From contig SVIZ01000007.1 of assembly GCA_015069205.1 (NCBI GenBank), positions 62,001-126,000 of the forward strand: a DNA stretch of 64,000 bases, given 5' to 3'. A model generated the notes under the pieces. The model ran no database searches and had not been told where the DNA came from. It worked only from the letters and a program-made list of their open reading frames with translations. The first letter of the stretch is position 1. Every line of letters starts with the position of its first letter. Position numbers and translations under genes: made by a program. The DNA comes from Oscillospiraceae bacterium. GTDB taxonomy: Bacteria; Bacillota; Clostridia; Saccharofermentanales; Saccharofermentanaceae. Positions 16,822 to 26,352 of this stretch are shown here, piece after piece.

Positions 16822-18266
16822 AGATGAAAAAAACCGGAACATTAATCCTCACGGCAGCTGTTGCAGCTTCCATATTCGCAGGATGCTCACAACCTGCTGA
16901 AGAAACAACGGTTATCGTTTCCGATCCAACTGCATTAACAACTGCACCCGCAGAGACTGCGCCGGCTGAAACTGCACCTGCAGAAACAGAGCCTGAGATC
17001 CCTGAGTCAATGGAAGATGTTTACGGTAATCAGATCACGAATTATCTTGACCATCAGTATTACTTCAATGGCGAGCCTGTTCCCATGTGGGAATCCAACT
17101 ACTATTTCATGGAGACTTTCAACGTATTAGGCGAGTCTGCAGGTTACAACGGTGCCCCGTTAACCACTTATGGATTTGTTGATCTTGCGGCTGAATATCC
17201 CGGTGAGGAATTTGCAACTTATGGTGATTTTTTAGTCAGACAGGCTGAGGAAACCATTCAGAGCAAATGCATTTTGTGCATGCGTGCCGAAGCTGAAGGA
17301 ATCACTCTTACAGATGAATCTTATGCACAGATCGATAAGCTTGTTGAAGATTACAGAAATTATGTGGCTCAGCTCAATATATCTCTCGAAGACTATCTCA
17401 AGATCAGCCTGGGTCCCGACATTGATGAGGCTTCTTTCAAGAAGATCTGGGAGATAGATTATCTTTCAAATGAATATGCAAATCATTACTGCTCGAATTA
17501 TGATGCGACTCTCCCGCAGATAAGATACGTCTTTTTCCCTGCGACCGAAGCAGATGCGCAGGAGATCAGAGATGCCGCTTCCGATGCTGCTTCACAGCTT
17601 AAGGATGCATGTGAGAACGACATAGAAAAGCTCCCCACTCTTGCTGAAGAGGCCAAGGCGGCCGGCACCAATCTGGATTACGGCGATCTTGCTATCCCGC
17701 TTGAACAGTTCCCTGTAAATCTTGAGGAATGGGCATGGTCAGAAAGCCGTTCAGCAGGTGATATCGACATCGTTGTTGAGCCCGATTTAGGTTACTTTGT
17801 TGTCGGTTACCTCGGCACAACTCCGGACAGGGAGAAAGCAACTGAGGCTCTTATAGGTGAGATCAGAGCTGACATCGAAGCAAATACATACGATTTCCAT
17901 ACCGATGAGCCTTTCGGCGCAGCTCCTGCAGCTCCCACGGCTACACCTGTACCGGAAACGTCTCAGACTGAACCCTCGGCACAGGTCTCATTTGATCCCA
18001 ATGCGACAAGCCCCACGACTCCGTCGGGCAACACTGCTCCGCTTAGCAATGCAAAAACAAATGATGTTATCGCTGTAGTATTGTATACACTTGCGGGTGT
18101 AGCGATTGCGGCTGTTGTAGTCATTCTCATTGCTTCAGCAGTGAAGAAGAGTAAGAATGCTCCTGATAAATCCGAAGCGTTTGACGATGAAGAAGATGAT
18201 GAGTCTGAGACAGATGCATCAGAGTCTGATGAAGACGAAGAAGACGATGAAGATGACGGCGAGTAA
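16818..18266 (+). CDS. Lipoprotein paralogue 1 with parvulin-like region, C-terminal membrane helix and acidic tail
   Basis: I start at the ATG at 16818 (overlapping the glf stop; AAAAGGA 11 bases upstream), not 16785, giving 482 residues. A signal peptide ends in a lipobox FAGC with Cys23. A Thr/Ala/Glu-rich linker with APAET repeats follows. Then comes a SurA-N/PpiC-like helical and beta region (YGNQITNYLDHQYYFNGEP, IRYVFFPATEADAQEI, WAWSESRSAGDIDIVVEPDLGYFVVGYLG), a Pro/Thr linker, one membrane helix (VLYTLAGVAIAAVVVILIASAV), KKSK and a Glu/Asp-rich tail. The outer domain would thus be tethered at both ends. Two paralogues follow. A chaperone-like or surface role is inferred only. Confidence 0.82.
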   Translation: MKMKKTGTLILTAAVAASIFAGCSQPAEETTVIVSDPTALTTAPAETAPAETAPAETEPEIPESMEDVYGNQITNYLDHQYYFNGEPVPMWESNYYFMETFNVLGESAGYNGAPLTTYGFVDLAAEYPGEEFATYGDFLVRQAEETIQSKCILCMRAEAEGITLTDESYAQIDKLVEDYRNYVAQLNISLEDYLKISLGPDIDEASFKKIWEIDYLSNEYANHYCSNYDATLPQIRYVFFPATEADAQEIRDAASDAASQLKDACENDIEKLPTLAEEAKAAGTNLDYGDLAIPLEQFPVNLEEWAWSESRSAGDIDIVVEPDLGYFVVGYLGTTPDREKATEALIGEIRADIEANTYDFHTDEPFGAAPAAPTATPVPETSQTEPSAQVSFDPNATSPTTPSGNTAPLSNAKTNDVIAVVLYTLAGVAIAAVVVILIASAVKKSKNAPDKSEAFDDEEDDESETDASESDEDEEDDEDDGE

Positions 18267-18298
18267 CCGTATTTAACAAGGAATTCACGTAATTACAG

Positions 18299-18324
18299 AG
18301 GCTGTCTCCCGGTTGAGGCAGCCT
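18299..18324 (+). terminator. Hairpin after lipoprotein paralogue 1
   Basis: AGGCTGTCTC pairs with GAGGCAGCCT around CCGGTT (10-bp stem). Only TTTC follows, so it may attenuate rather than fully end transcription before the next lipoprotein gene. Confidence 0.55.
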
Positions 18325-18355
18325 TTCGAAAATAAAAGATAACAGGAAAAACCAA

Positions 18356-20212
18356 ATGAATATAAGAAAAACGGGACCGATACTCCTTTTAGGCATATTT
18401 GCCGCATCCGTGTTTTCGGGATGCGGAAAAACAATATCTGAAACCGGCAACACGATCGTTGCCAGTGAGACATCAGCAGAAATCACTTTACCTTCTGAAA
18501 CGTTAGCGCAAGATCCCGTCACTTCTGTGGAACCGAAAACTTTTGAGGAGGTTTATGGCAACCAGCTGATGGGCTATCTTAACCATCAGTATTACTTTGA
18601 TGGTGAGCCGGTCTCTTTGCAGGAATCGAACTTCTATTTCATTAATGCTTTCCTTGAACTCAGCAGCGATGCAAATATGGGTTATTATCCGGTGACACCT
18701 TCCGGAGGCATTGATCTGGCTGCCGAGCTCGAGGTCGAGATCGATGACTACGGCACTTACGGTGACTACTTCGTCAAATATGCGGAAAATGCCCTCGAGA
18801 TGTCTTTGACACTGTGCTCCTATGCCCGGGCAAATGACATACCGCTTTCAGAGGATACCAAGCTTGCGATTGATAACATGCTGGACAATATCAGGTATGG
18901 AAGTGCTGCAAATGCCGGGATGTCACTCGACGATTATCTGCAGCTTTACTATGGTCCGGGAACTGATGAGGCAACATTCAGAAAGATCCTGGAAAGGTAT
19001 TATCTTGCCGATGCGTATTCCGATAAATACTGCAAGGAGTATCCGTTCTCTGACGATCAGATCCGCACTCCCTACATCAGATATGCCCTTTTCTATGCCC
19101 CCGAATCAGCAGATCAGGATACCAAAGATCAGGCATACCAGTCCGCAATGGATATGAAGGATTCTTGTAATAGCCTTTCTGAGCTTAAATCACTGGCGCA
19201 GTCTGCTTATGAGAACGGTATTGTCCGCGAGCAGGGTGACAGTGCGGCTTTTACAAGCGAACTCAGTGAATATCCGGAACTTTGGGACTGGACTTTTGAA
19301 GAAGAAAGGAAAGAGGGCGATATTGAAGTAATCTACGAGCCTTCTGTAGGTTACTATGTAATCGGCTATCTCGGAATAAAAGATCAGATTACTTATGTGC
19401 CCTATGTGAGATATGCTCTTTTCCAGCCTAAAGATACTGACCAGGTCTCTTTGACGGATGCTTATACTGCCGCAAAAGCCATGAAAGATGCCTGCGGAAG
19501 CATCAGCGATCTTACAGGCCTTGCCGAGACTGCTTATAAGAACGGCGAAGTTCTTGATTATGGCGATATTCTCGTCACCAAGGGCCAGCTCGATAAGAAT
19601 TTTGAGGATTGGGCATATGATGAAAACAGGACTGACGGCGAGCTTGACATCATTTATTCGCCTGATTTCGGATATTTCGTTATAGGCTATATCAGAACGG
19701 AAAAGCAGATATCCGGTCTTCTTACGGACATTGCAATGAAGGACCTTACCAACATTGCCCTCGAAGAGTCAAACAGCGGAGTCCACGATTTCCACACTGA
19801 TGATGAATACCTTCCGGCTCCTGCAGCACCTACTGCAACTCCGGTACCGGAGATCGAGCTGACTGACGATGGTACAGAAGAGACTGTTATGAATACTGAA
19901 GCTACCGAAGCATCTGCTCCTGTTGCCCAGCCACAGCAGAATGGTTCAACGAAAACAGCAGATGTTCTGGTAGTAGTCTTCTTTACGCTGGCAGGTGTTG
20001 CAATAGCTACGATCATTGCCGTGCTCATTTATTCGGCAGTGAACAACCGCATTAAATCTTCGGGTGTATCACGTAAAGATCCTGATGATGATCCGGATGA
20101 CAATGCGGATGAGACCAAAAAAGACAGCGGGGAAGATCGTGAAGACGGATCTGAAGAAGATGATGAATCTGAAGAAGATGGCGATGAAGACGATGAGGAC
20201 AATGAAGACTGA
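18356..20212 (+). CDS. Lipoprotein paralogue 2 with duplicated parvulin-like module
   Basis: 618 residues with lipobox FSGC (Cys23). The N-terminal domain YGNQLMGYLNHQYYFDGEPVSLQESNFYF matches paralogues 1 and 3 closely. The PPIase-like module occurs twice: first YIRYALFYAPES to YEPSVGYYVIGYLG, then YVRYALFQPKDT to YSPDFGYFVIGYI. A PVPE-rich linker, a membrane helix (VVVFFTLAGVAIATIIAVLIYSAV) and a long Asp/Glu tail follow. The extra module explains the greater length compared with its neighbours (482 and 442). Function unknown; the region resembles extracellular parvulin-type foldases such as PrsA without obvious catalytic signature. Confidence 0.85.
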   Translation: MNIRKTGPILLLGIFAASVFSGCGKTISETGNTIVASETSAEITLPSETLAQDPVTSVEPKTFEEVYGNQLMGYLNHQYYFDGEPVSLQESNFYFINAFLELSSDANMGYYPVTPSGGIDLAAELEVEIDDYGTYGDYFVKYAENALEMSLTLCSYARANDIPLSEDTKLAIDNMLDNIRYGSAANAGMSLDDYLQLYYGPGTDEATFRKILERYYLADAYSDKYCKEYPFSDDQIRTPYIRYALFYAPESADQDTKDQAYQSAMDMKDSCNSLSELKSLAQSAYENGIVREQGDSAAFTSELSEYPELWDWTFEEERKEGDIEVIYEPSVGYYVIGYLGIKDQITYVPYVRYALFQPKDTDQVSLTDAYTAAKAMKDACGSISDLTGLAETAYKNGEVLDYGDILVTKGQLDKNFEDWAYDENRTDGELDIIYSPDFGYFVIGYIRTEKQISGLLTDIAMKDLTNIALEESNSGVHDFHTDDEYLPAPAAPTATPVPEIELTDDGTEETVMNTEATEASAPVAQPQQNGSTKTADVLVVVFFTLAGVAIATIIAVLIYSAVNNRIKSSGVSRKDPDDDPDDNADETKKDSGEDREDGSEEDDESEEDGDEDDEDNED

Positions 20213-20305
20213 TCTTTGTGTCCGTTTTCGCGCTATTGATGACTTTCTATGTGTTGATGTAGTAGACTATACCAATATTTCACATGAGGACAAAGGAAAA
20301 TTAAA

Positions 20306-21634
20306 ATGAAAAAAATCGGTGCATTTATCCTACTTACAGTTATGATCCTGGCTGTATTTTCAGGTTGCAGCAATACCGCAACCGTATCAGTCGCTTCAGC
20401 AACATACCAGCCGTTAATAAACAATTACGGTGAGCAGCTGCCCCAGTATCTCGATAAACAGTATTATTTTGACGATAAGCCGATATCCATACAGGAATCC
20501 AATTTCTACTTTATAAATGCTTATCTCGATCTCAGTACATATGCCATGTATGGTTATTTCCCTGCAAATGCAAAGGGATACCTTGACCTTTCCGCTGCTT
20601 GCACCGAACCCGGTTATGCTACTTATGGTGATTATTTCATCGAATATGCGGAAAACTCTCTCGAGAGCACATGCATCTTGCTGGCACGTGCCGAGGCAGA
20701 GGGCGTGACTGTTACTGATGAAATAAAGGCAACAATCGACACTTCGCTTAATGATATGAATACAAATTATGCGGCACCTGCAGGCCAGACTCTTGACGAT
20801 TATCTTCAGGCTTATTACGGACCCGGAAATACTGAAGCCGCATTCAGAACGATCCTTGAGAGATACTATCTTGCTGATGCATATTCCAAAGTTTATTGCG
20901 AGAATTATGTTTTCTCTGATGAGGAAAAGTTCGTTCCTTATTTGAGATATGCACTTTTCTATGCGCCCGAGACATCCGATCAGGCAACAAAGGACAAGGC
21001 TCTTGAGACTGCTACAGCCATGAAGAATGCATGCTCCACCATTGACGACCTCACAGGTCTTGCCCAGAATGCACAGCAGGCTGGCACTGTTTATGATCAG
21101 GGTGATATTCTCGTTCCAAGAGGCAGAATGGTTCCCAAGTTTGAAGAGTGGGCATACGAAGAAGGGAGAACGGTTGGCGAGCTCGATATTATCTATGCTC
21201 CTGAATACGGCTACTTCGTTGTAGGTTATCTCGGAACACAGGAGCAGGAAAAAGCCGATCTGGACCAGATCGCTCTGCAGAAGCTCAGCCAGTCACTTCT
21301 CGACGAGATCAATGCGGGAACCCACAATCTTCATTCAACTGATGTTAAGGTCAGTTCCATGACCACTACGGAAGTCCTGATTGTCGTATTCTTTACTCTT
21401 GCAGGAGTTGCCATCGCAGCAGTGATCGTCATTCTGATCGTAAATGCGATGAAGAAGAACAAGGATACCGGTTCACGCGGAAAATCTTCTTCAAAGAATT
21501 CTTCCAAGCCTTCAAATTCAAAGAATAAGGCAGCTGATAAGCCCAAGTCTTCGAAAAAGCGTTATGAGGAAGACGACGAGGACGATGAAGAAGATGATGA
21601 AGAAGAATATGATGAAGACGAGGACGACGAGTAA
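20306..21634 (+). CDS. Lipoprotein paralogue 3 with parvulin-like region and acidic tail
   Basis: 442 residues, lipobox FSGC with Cys21, then almost directly the shared domain YGEQLPQYLDKQYYFDDKPISIQESNFYF without the long Thr-rich linker of the others. One PPIase-like module (YLRYALFYAPETSDQATKDKA to YAPEYGYFVVGYLG) precedes the membrane helix (VVFFTLAGVAIAAVIVILIVNAM). The cytoplasmic end is first Lys/Ser-rich (KSSSKNSSKPSNSKNKAADK) and then strongly acidic. The tandem order and similarity show gene duplication. A terminator follows. Confidence 0.85.
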   Translation: MKKIGAFILLTVMILAVFSGCSNTATVSVASATYQPLINNYGEQLPQYLDKQYYFDDKPISIQESNFYFINAYLDLSTYAMYGYFPANAKGYLDLSAACTEPGYATYGDYFIEYAENSLESTCILLARAEAEGVTVTDEIKATIDTSLNDMNTNYAAPAGQTLDDYLQAYYGPGNTEAAFRTILERYYLADAYSKVYCENYVFSDEEKFVPYLRYALFYAPETSDQATKDKALETATAMKNACSTIDDLTGLAQNAQQAGTVYDQGDILVPRGRMVPKFEEWAYEEGRTVGELDIIYAPEYGYFVVGYLGTQEQEKADLDQIALQKLSQSLLDEINAGTHNLHSTDVKVSSMTTTEVLIVVFFTLAGVAIAAVIVILIVNAMKKNKDTGSRGKSSSKNSSKPSNSKNKAADKPKSSKKRYEEDDEDDEEDDEEEYDEDEDDE

Positions 21635-21656
21635 TCGTTAAAACCCTTAGTGTTTC

Positions 21657-21695
21657 AAGGAGCTGTTTCACAAAAGTGGGGCAGCTCCTTTATTT
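21657..21695 (+). terminator. Rho-independent terminator after the lipoprotein cluster
   Basis: AAGGAGCTGTTTCAC pairs with GTGGGGCAGCTCCTT (15 bp with wobbles) around AAAA, followed by TATTT. Confidence 0.75.
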
Positions 21696-21721
21696 ACTTA
21701 AAAATATAGGCATGTTAAAAT
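21693..21721 (+). promoter_or_regulatory. Promoter of the gatCAB operon
   Basis: TTTACT (21693-21698), a 17-bp spacer and TAAAAT (21716-21721) lie 45 bases before the gatC start and directly behind the preceding terminator. Confidence 0.55.
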
Positions 21722-21766
21722 TCTATGATTGAGCATCTATCTAAAATGAAGCAGGAGTGTAATTTC

Positions 21767-22054
21767 ATGGAGATTACCAAGGATCTGGTTCAGTATCTCG
21801 AGAATCTCGGAAGACTCGAACTGAGCCCTGAAGATGAAGAAAAGACACAGAAAGCCTTAGGTGACATCTTAGGTTATTTCGACCAGTTAAATGAGCTTGA
21901 TACTGAAGGCGTTGAGCCTTTAAGCCATGCTGCAGGCGTATCGAACGTAACCCGTGAAGACGTCATCACAAATGAAGATATGAGGGATGCGGTCTTAAGC
22001 AACGCACCCGAGACAAAGGACGGTACGATCCTCGTGCCGAAGACCTTTGATTAA
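21767..22054 (+). CDS. gatC: Asp-tRNA(Asn)/Glu-tRNA(Gln) amidotransferase subunit C
   Basis: Starting at ATG 21767, after GCAGGAG, the protein has 95 residues, the usual GatC length; the track start at 21725 lacks a ribosome binding site. It has the family pattern LVQYLENLGRLELSPEDEE and the C-terminal LREDV-like NVTREDVITNE with VPKTFD. GatC stabilises the GatA-GatB complex that converts misacylated Glu-tRNA(Gln) to Gln-tRNA(Gln). gatA follows 11 bases on. Confidence 0.95.
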   Translation: MEITKDLVQYLENLGRLELSPEDEEKTQKALGDILGYFDQLNELDTEGVEPLSHAAGVSNVTREDVITNEDMRDAVLSNAPETKDGTILVPKTFD

Positions 22055-22065
22055 GGGGTGTGCAT

Positions 22066-23562
22066 ATGACTGATATTGAGATCCGTAAATTAGGAGCCCT
22101 TGAGATAGGCTCAGCGATCAAGGAAGGAAAGATCACCTCTTACCAGGCGACAAAGGCTTTCCTCGACGCAATCGAAAAGACAGACGGTGAATACAAGACA
22201 TATATCACCGTGATACGTGATGAAGCTCTCGCAAAGGCCCAAAAGGCTGACGAAGCCATCAAGGCGGGAACGCTTACAGGCCCTCTTGCAGGTGTTCCGA
22301 TCGCGATAAAAGACAATATCTGCACGAAGGGGATCAAGACGACCTGCGCATCTAAGATGCTCGGCAATTTTGTTCCTCCCTACGATGCTGAAGTCATCCG
22401 CAAGATCGAAGATGCAGGAATGGTCATCCTCGGCAAGACAAACATGGACGAATTCGCCATGGGTTCCACAACAGAGACGAGTTATTTCGGCGCCACATCC
22501 AATCCGTGGGATAAGGACAGGGTACCGGGCGGTTCATCAGGCGGTTCTGCTGCCTGCGTAGCTGCAGCTCTTGCACCTGTTGCACTCGGTTCTGATACAG
22601 GCGGTTCCATCAGACAGCCTGCTTCATTCTGCGGCGTTACAGGCCTTAAGCCTACATATGGTTCCGTATCCAGATACGGTCTTGTTGCTTTCGCTTCTTC
22701 TCTGGACCAGATCGGACCGATCGCTAGAAAAGCAGAAGACATCGCTGCCGTTTACAACGTTATCAGCGGAAAAGACCAGAAGGACCAGTCTTCTCTTGAA
22801 TCAGAGAAGATCGACCTTAATGCCGTTGAGAATTACAGCCTTGAGGGCAAGAAGTTCGGTATTCCGGAAGAATACCTGGGTGACGGTATCGACGCTGACG
22901 TTAAGAAGGCAGTTCTCGATGCGGTGGAAGTCCTTAAGTCCAAGGGTGCTACTGTTGAGACATTCTCAATGCCCATCATCAAGTATGCAATCCCGACTTA
23001 CTACATCATCTGCTGCGCAGAGGCATGCTCCAACCTGTCCAGATATGACGGTGTTAAGTACGGCTACAGACCTGAAGGCATTGAAGACTTAGGCCAGCTC
23101 TACATCAAGTCCAGAAGCGAAGGATTCGGACTTGAGGTCAAGAGAAGGATCATGCTCGGCAACTTCGTTCTGTCATCAGGCTATTACGATGCTTACTACA
23201 ACAAGGCATTGAGAGTTAAGAACCTCATCAAGCAGGCTTTCGATGAGGCATTCACAAAATACGATGCGGTCCTGGGACCTGTTGCCCCCACGGCAGCACT
23301 GAAGAAGGGCGAGAGCCTTTCGGATCCTTTGAAGATGTACCTGGGCGATATCTGCACGGTACTCATCAACATCGTCGGCATCCCCGCAATGTCCGTGCCC
23401 TGCGGCTTCACTTCTGAAGGACTTCCCGTAGGCCTTCAGATCATGGGCGACAGATTTGCAGAACAGACTGTTACAGGCGTGGCTTCTGCTTACCAGAAGG
23501 CTACAGCTGACCAGGGGTTCGAGAACCGGATCCCTGAAGAAGTCTTAAGAGGGGAGGGCTGA
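22066..23562 (+). CDS. gatA: Asp/Glu-tRNA amidotransferase subunit A
   Basis: The amidase subunit, which releases ammonia from glutamine. Start set at ATG 22066 behind AAGGGGTG rather than the GTG at 22060; 498 residues. The amidase signature is intact: Lys in PIAIKDNI, GGSSGGSAACVAAALAPVALGSDTGGSIRQPASFCG with both catalytic serines, and GLKPTYGSVSRYG. Located between gatC and gatB in the common order C-A-B. Confidence 0.97.
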   Translation: MTDIEIRKLGALEIGSAIKEGKITSYQATKAFLDAIEKTDGEYKTYITVIRDEALAKAQKADEAIKAGTLTGPLAGVPIAIKDNICTKGIKTTCASKMLGNFVPPYDAEVIRKIEDAGMVILGKTNMDEFAMGSTTETSYFGATSNPWDKDRVPGGSSGGSAACVAAALAPVALGSDTGGSIRQPASFCGVTGLKPTYGSVSRYGLVAFASSLDQIGPIARKAEDIAAVYNVISGKDQKDQSSLESEKIDLNAVENYSLEGKKFGIPEEYLGDGIDADVKKAVLDAVEVLKSKGATVETFSMPIIKYAIPTYYIICCAEACSNLSRYDGVKYGYRPEGIEDLGQLYIKSRSEGFGLEVKRRIMLGNFVLSSGYYDAYYNKALRVKNLIKQAFDEAFTKYDAVLGPVAPTAALKKGESLSDPLKMYLGDICTVLINIVGIPAMSVPCGFTSEGLPVGLQIMGDRFAEQTVTGVASAYQKATADQGFENRIPEEVLRGEG

Positions 23563-23566
23563 TAAC

Positions 23567-25006
23567 ATGCAGGATTATGAGATGGTAATAGGCCTCGAAG
23601 TACACTGCGAGCTCTCGACAGAATCAAAGATCTTCTGCGGATGCTCTGCCAAATTCGGAGGCGAGCCCAATACACACGTTTGCGAAGTATGTTCCGGTAT
23701 GCCGGGCACGCTTCCCACGCTCAACAAGCAGGTAGTCGAGTATGCCGTAAAGGCAGGACTCGCACTCAACTGCGAGATCACAAGAAACAACAAGTTCGAC
23801 CGTAAGAACTATTTCTATCCCGACCTTCCCAAGGCATATCAGATATCACAGCTTTACTATCCGATCTGCAGGAACGGCCATGTCGACATTAAGACATCAC
23901 AGGGCATGAAGTCCATCGGCATCCATGAGATCCACATGGAAGAGGATGCCGGCAAGCTCGTACACGATCCCGTTACGGGCATGACCATGGTCGACTTCAA
24001 CCGCTGCGGCGTTCCGCTCCTTGAGATCGTTTCAGAACCTGATTTCAGAAGCGGTGAAGAGGTTATCGCATATCTCGAAAAGTTAAGAGACACGATGCAG
24101 TATCTCGGAATCTCCGACTGCAAGATGCAGGAAGGATCCATGAGAGCTGACGTTAACCTCTCCGTACGTCCCAGAGGACAGAAGGAATTCGGCACAAGAA
24201 CTGAGATGAAGAATATCGCATCTCTTAAGGCCATAGAGCGCGCCATCGAATACGAGCGCGACAGACAGATCGACCTCATCGAAGAGGGCGGCAAGGTTGT
24301 CCAGGAGACAAGACGCTGGGATGACGAGCAGGAGTACACATACTCCATGCGTTCCAAGGAAAATGCCCAGGATTACAAGTATTTCCCGGACCCTGACCTC
24401 ATGCCCATCAACATTTCTGACGAGTTCCTCGCAAAGGTTAAAGCCGAGCTTCCCGAGTTTGCTGATGCAAAGCGCGAGAGATATGTAAGTGAGCTGGGTC
24501 TGCCTGAATATGATGCAGAGATCATCACGGGAACACCTGCACTGGTAAGGGTTTTCGAGGCTGCATGCGAAGTTACTTCAAAGCCTAAGGATTGCTCCAA
24601 CTGGCTCATGACAGACCTTCTTAAGATCGCCAAGGACGCCAAGGTCCTGGCAGCCGACATCGACTTTGACGGTAAGATCATGGGTAAGATCATCAATCTT
24701 GTAAATGAGAATAAGATCAACCGCAAGTCAGGCCAGAAGGCTCTTGAGGAAGCTTTCCTCAACGGTACCGATCCTGATAAGTATATCGCTGACAACGGTC
24801 TTGCGATGGTGTCTGATACAAGTGCCATTGAGCCTGTCATCAAGGAGATCATAGCAAGCAACGAGAAGGCTGTATCAGGCTATCTCGCAGGAGAAGAGAA
24901 GAACCTCACGTTCCTTATCGGCCAGTCCATGCGTGCCCTCAAGGGCAAGGCAGACCACCAGGTCGTAAGACAGACACTGATCGACCTTCTTAACGGAATG
25001 AAATAA
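23567..25006 (+). CDS. gatB: Asp/Glu-tRNA amidotransferase subunit B
   Basis: 479 residues with the family start YEMVIGLEVHCELSTESKIFCGC, FGGEPNTHVCEVCSGMPGTLP and NFDRKNYFYPDLPKAYQ-type motif, followed by the helical tRNA-binding YqeY-like C-terminal domain. GatB activates and amidates the misacylated aminoacyl-tRNA with ammonia from GatA. The stop overlaps the next start as TAATG. Confidence 0.97.
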   Translation: MQDYEMVIGLEVHCELSTESKIFCGCSAKFGGEPNTHVCEVCSGMPGTLPTLNKQVVEYAVKAGLALNCEITRNNKFDRKNYFYPDLPKAYQISQLYYPICRNGHVDIKTSQGMKSIGIHEIHMEEDAGKLVHDPVTGMTMVDFNRCGVPLLEIVSEPDFRSGEEVIAYLEKLRDTMQYLGISDCKMQEGSMRADVNLSVRPRGQKEFGTRTEMKNIASLKAIERAIEYERDRQIDLIEEGGKVVQETRRWDDEQEYTYSMRSKENAQDYKYFPDPDLMPINISDEFLAKVKAELPEFADAKRERYVSELGLPEYDAEIITGTPALVRVFEAACEVTSKPKDCSNWLMTDLLKIAKDAKVLAADIDFDGKIMGKIINLVNENKINRKSGQKALEEAFLNGTDPDKYIADNGLAMVSDTSAIEPVIKEIIASNEKAVSGYLAGEEKNLTFLIGQSMRALKGKADHQVVRQTLIDLLNGMK

Positions 25007-26352
25007 TGGACACACTGCTAAGCATTTTACTGGTCTTATTCTTCGTTCTCGTCAATGCCTTTTTCTCAGGCACCGAGATGGCAGTCATCTCGCTTAACGA
25101 CGCGAAAATGCATAAGCTTGCCGAAGACGGCAACAAGAAGGCTTTGCGCGTTATCAAGTTCCTTGATAATCCCGGAAGCTTCCTTGCGACGATCCAGGTA
25201 GGCGTTACGCTTGCCGGATTCCTGTCGTCCGCTTTTGCTGCCAACAGTTTTGCTTCCAAACTGGCGCTTTGGGCCGATCCCGAGTCGATCCATCCCTGGA
25301 TGGAATCCTTGTGGACCGTCGTCATAACGCTGGTCCTTTCCTATTTCTCACTTGTTTTGGGTGAGCTCGTTCCCAAGCGCATTGCCCAGAACTATCCTGA
25401 GAAGTGGGCTTTTGCCGCTGCCAATATCGTTAAGTTTATCGGCGCGGTCTTAAAGCCGTTTGTATGGTTCCTTACCAAGTCTACGAACTTCATCCTCATG
25501 CTTTTCAAGATCGATCCCAACCAGACTGATAAGCCGGTTACTGAGGAAGAAATCCGCATGATGGTAGACGTCGGTTCCGAATCAGGCAACATCGAGGATA
25601 CTGAAAAAGAGATGATCGAGAACGTTTTCGAGTTCAACGACAAGGAAGTGTCGGAGATCATGACACACAGAAAGAAGATCATCTCGCTGCCCATCGACGC
25701 TGATTACGACGAGGTCATGCGCGTTGCAAGGGAAGAGAAGTTCACGAGAATTCCTGTTTACAAGGATACGATCGATGACATCATCGGCATCCTTCATATC
25801 AAGGACCTTATCGGCATTATGCCTCCCACGGAGGATAAGCCTTTCAAGCTTGAGAAGTTCATAAGAGAACCTCTCATCGTTCACGAGACACGTAAGATCT
25901 CTTCTCTCTTCGGTGAGATGAAGAACTGCGGCATGCAGATGGCCGTTATCGTTGACGAGTATGGCGGAACGATGGGCATAGCCACTATCGAGGATATGCT
26001 GGAGGAGCTCGTAGGCAACATTACGGACGAGTTTGACGATGAGGGAGACGAGTTCGTCAAGCTCTCAAACGGCGATTATATCGTCAGGGGAGACATGACC
26101 TTAAGCGACCTTGAGGATGTCTTGGACATTGAGCTTACAAATGATGAATACGACACGATTGCAGGCCTTGTCATATCACAGCTTGACCGTGTTCCCGAAG
26201 AGACGGAACATCCTGTCGTTAATTACAAGAACCTGAGGATCAAGGTGTTGAAGGTCGAGGAGAATGCCATCGCCAAAGTCCTGATCCACATCAATCCCGT
26301 TGCCGAACCCGAAGAGGAAGGCAAGGATGAAGGTGCAAAGGGCGATGAGTAA
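25006..26352 (+). CDS. CNNM/CorC-type membrane protein with CBS domains
   Basis: 448 residues. Residues 1 to about 180 form the DUF21/CNNM membrane domain with several hydrophobic helices and NAFFSGTEMAVISLN, EIGELVPKRIA-like VLGELVPKRIAQNYPE. A CBS pair follows (MTHRKKIISLPID through IGILHIKDLIG and VDEYGGTMGIATIEDMLEELVGNITDE). The C-terminal CorC_HlyC domain is at about 350-430 (DGDYIVRGDMTLSDLEDVLDIEL), then an acidic tail. The family handles Mg2+ or related cation export/homeostasis. Translationally coupled to gatB by TAATG and to the HAD gene by overlap. No hemolysin role should be read from the HlyC name. Confidence 0.9.
   Translation: MDTLLSILLVLFFVLVNAFFSGTEMAVISLNDAKMHKLAEDGNKKALRVIKFLDNPGSFLATIQVGVTLAGFLSSAFAANSFASKLALWADPESIHPWMESLWTVVITLVLSYFSLVLGELVPKRIAQNYPEKWAFAAANIVKFIGAVLKPFVWFLTKSTNFILMLFKIDPNQTDKPVTEEEIRMMVDVGSESGNIEDTEKEMIENVFEFNDKEVSEIMTHRKKIISLPIDADYDEVMRVAREEKFTRIPVYKDTIDDIIGILHIKDLIGIMPPTEDKPFKLEKFIREPLIVHETRKISSLFGEMKNCGMQMAVIVDEYGGTMGIATIEDMLEELVGNITDEFDDEGDEFVKLSNGDYIVRGDMTLSDLEDVLDIELTNDEYDTIAGLVISQLDRVPEETEHPVVNYKNLRIKVLKVEENAIAKVLIHINPVAEPEEEGKDEGAKGDE

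Noticed and set aside
25006-26352. Hemolysin C annotation for the CorC/CNNM protein
   Set aside because: The domain order is that of cation-homeostasis proteins; the hemolysin name is historical and not supported by sequence.
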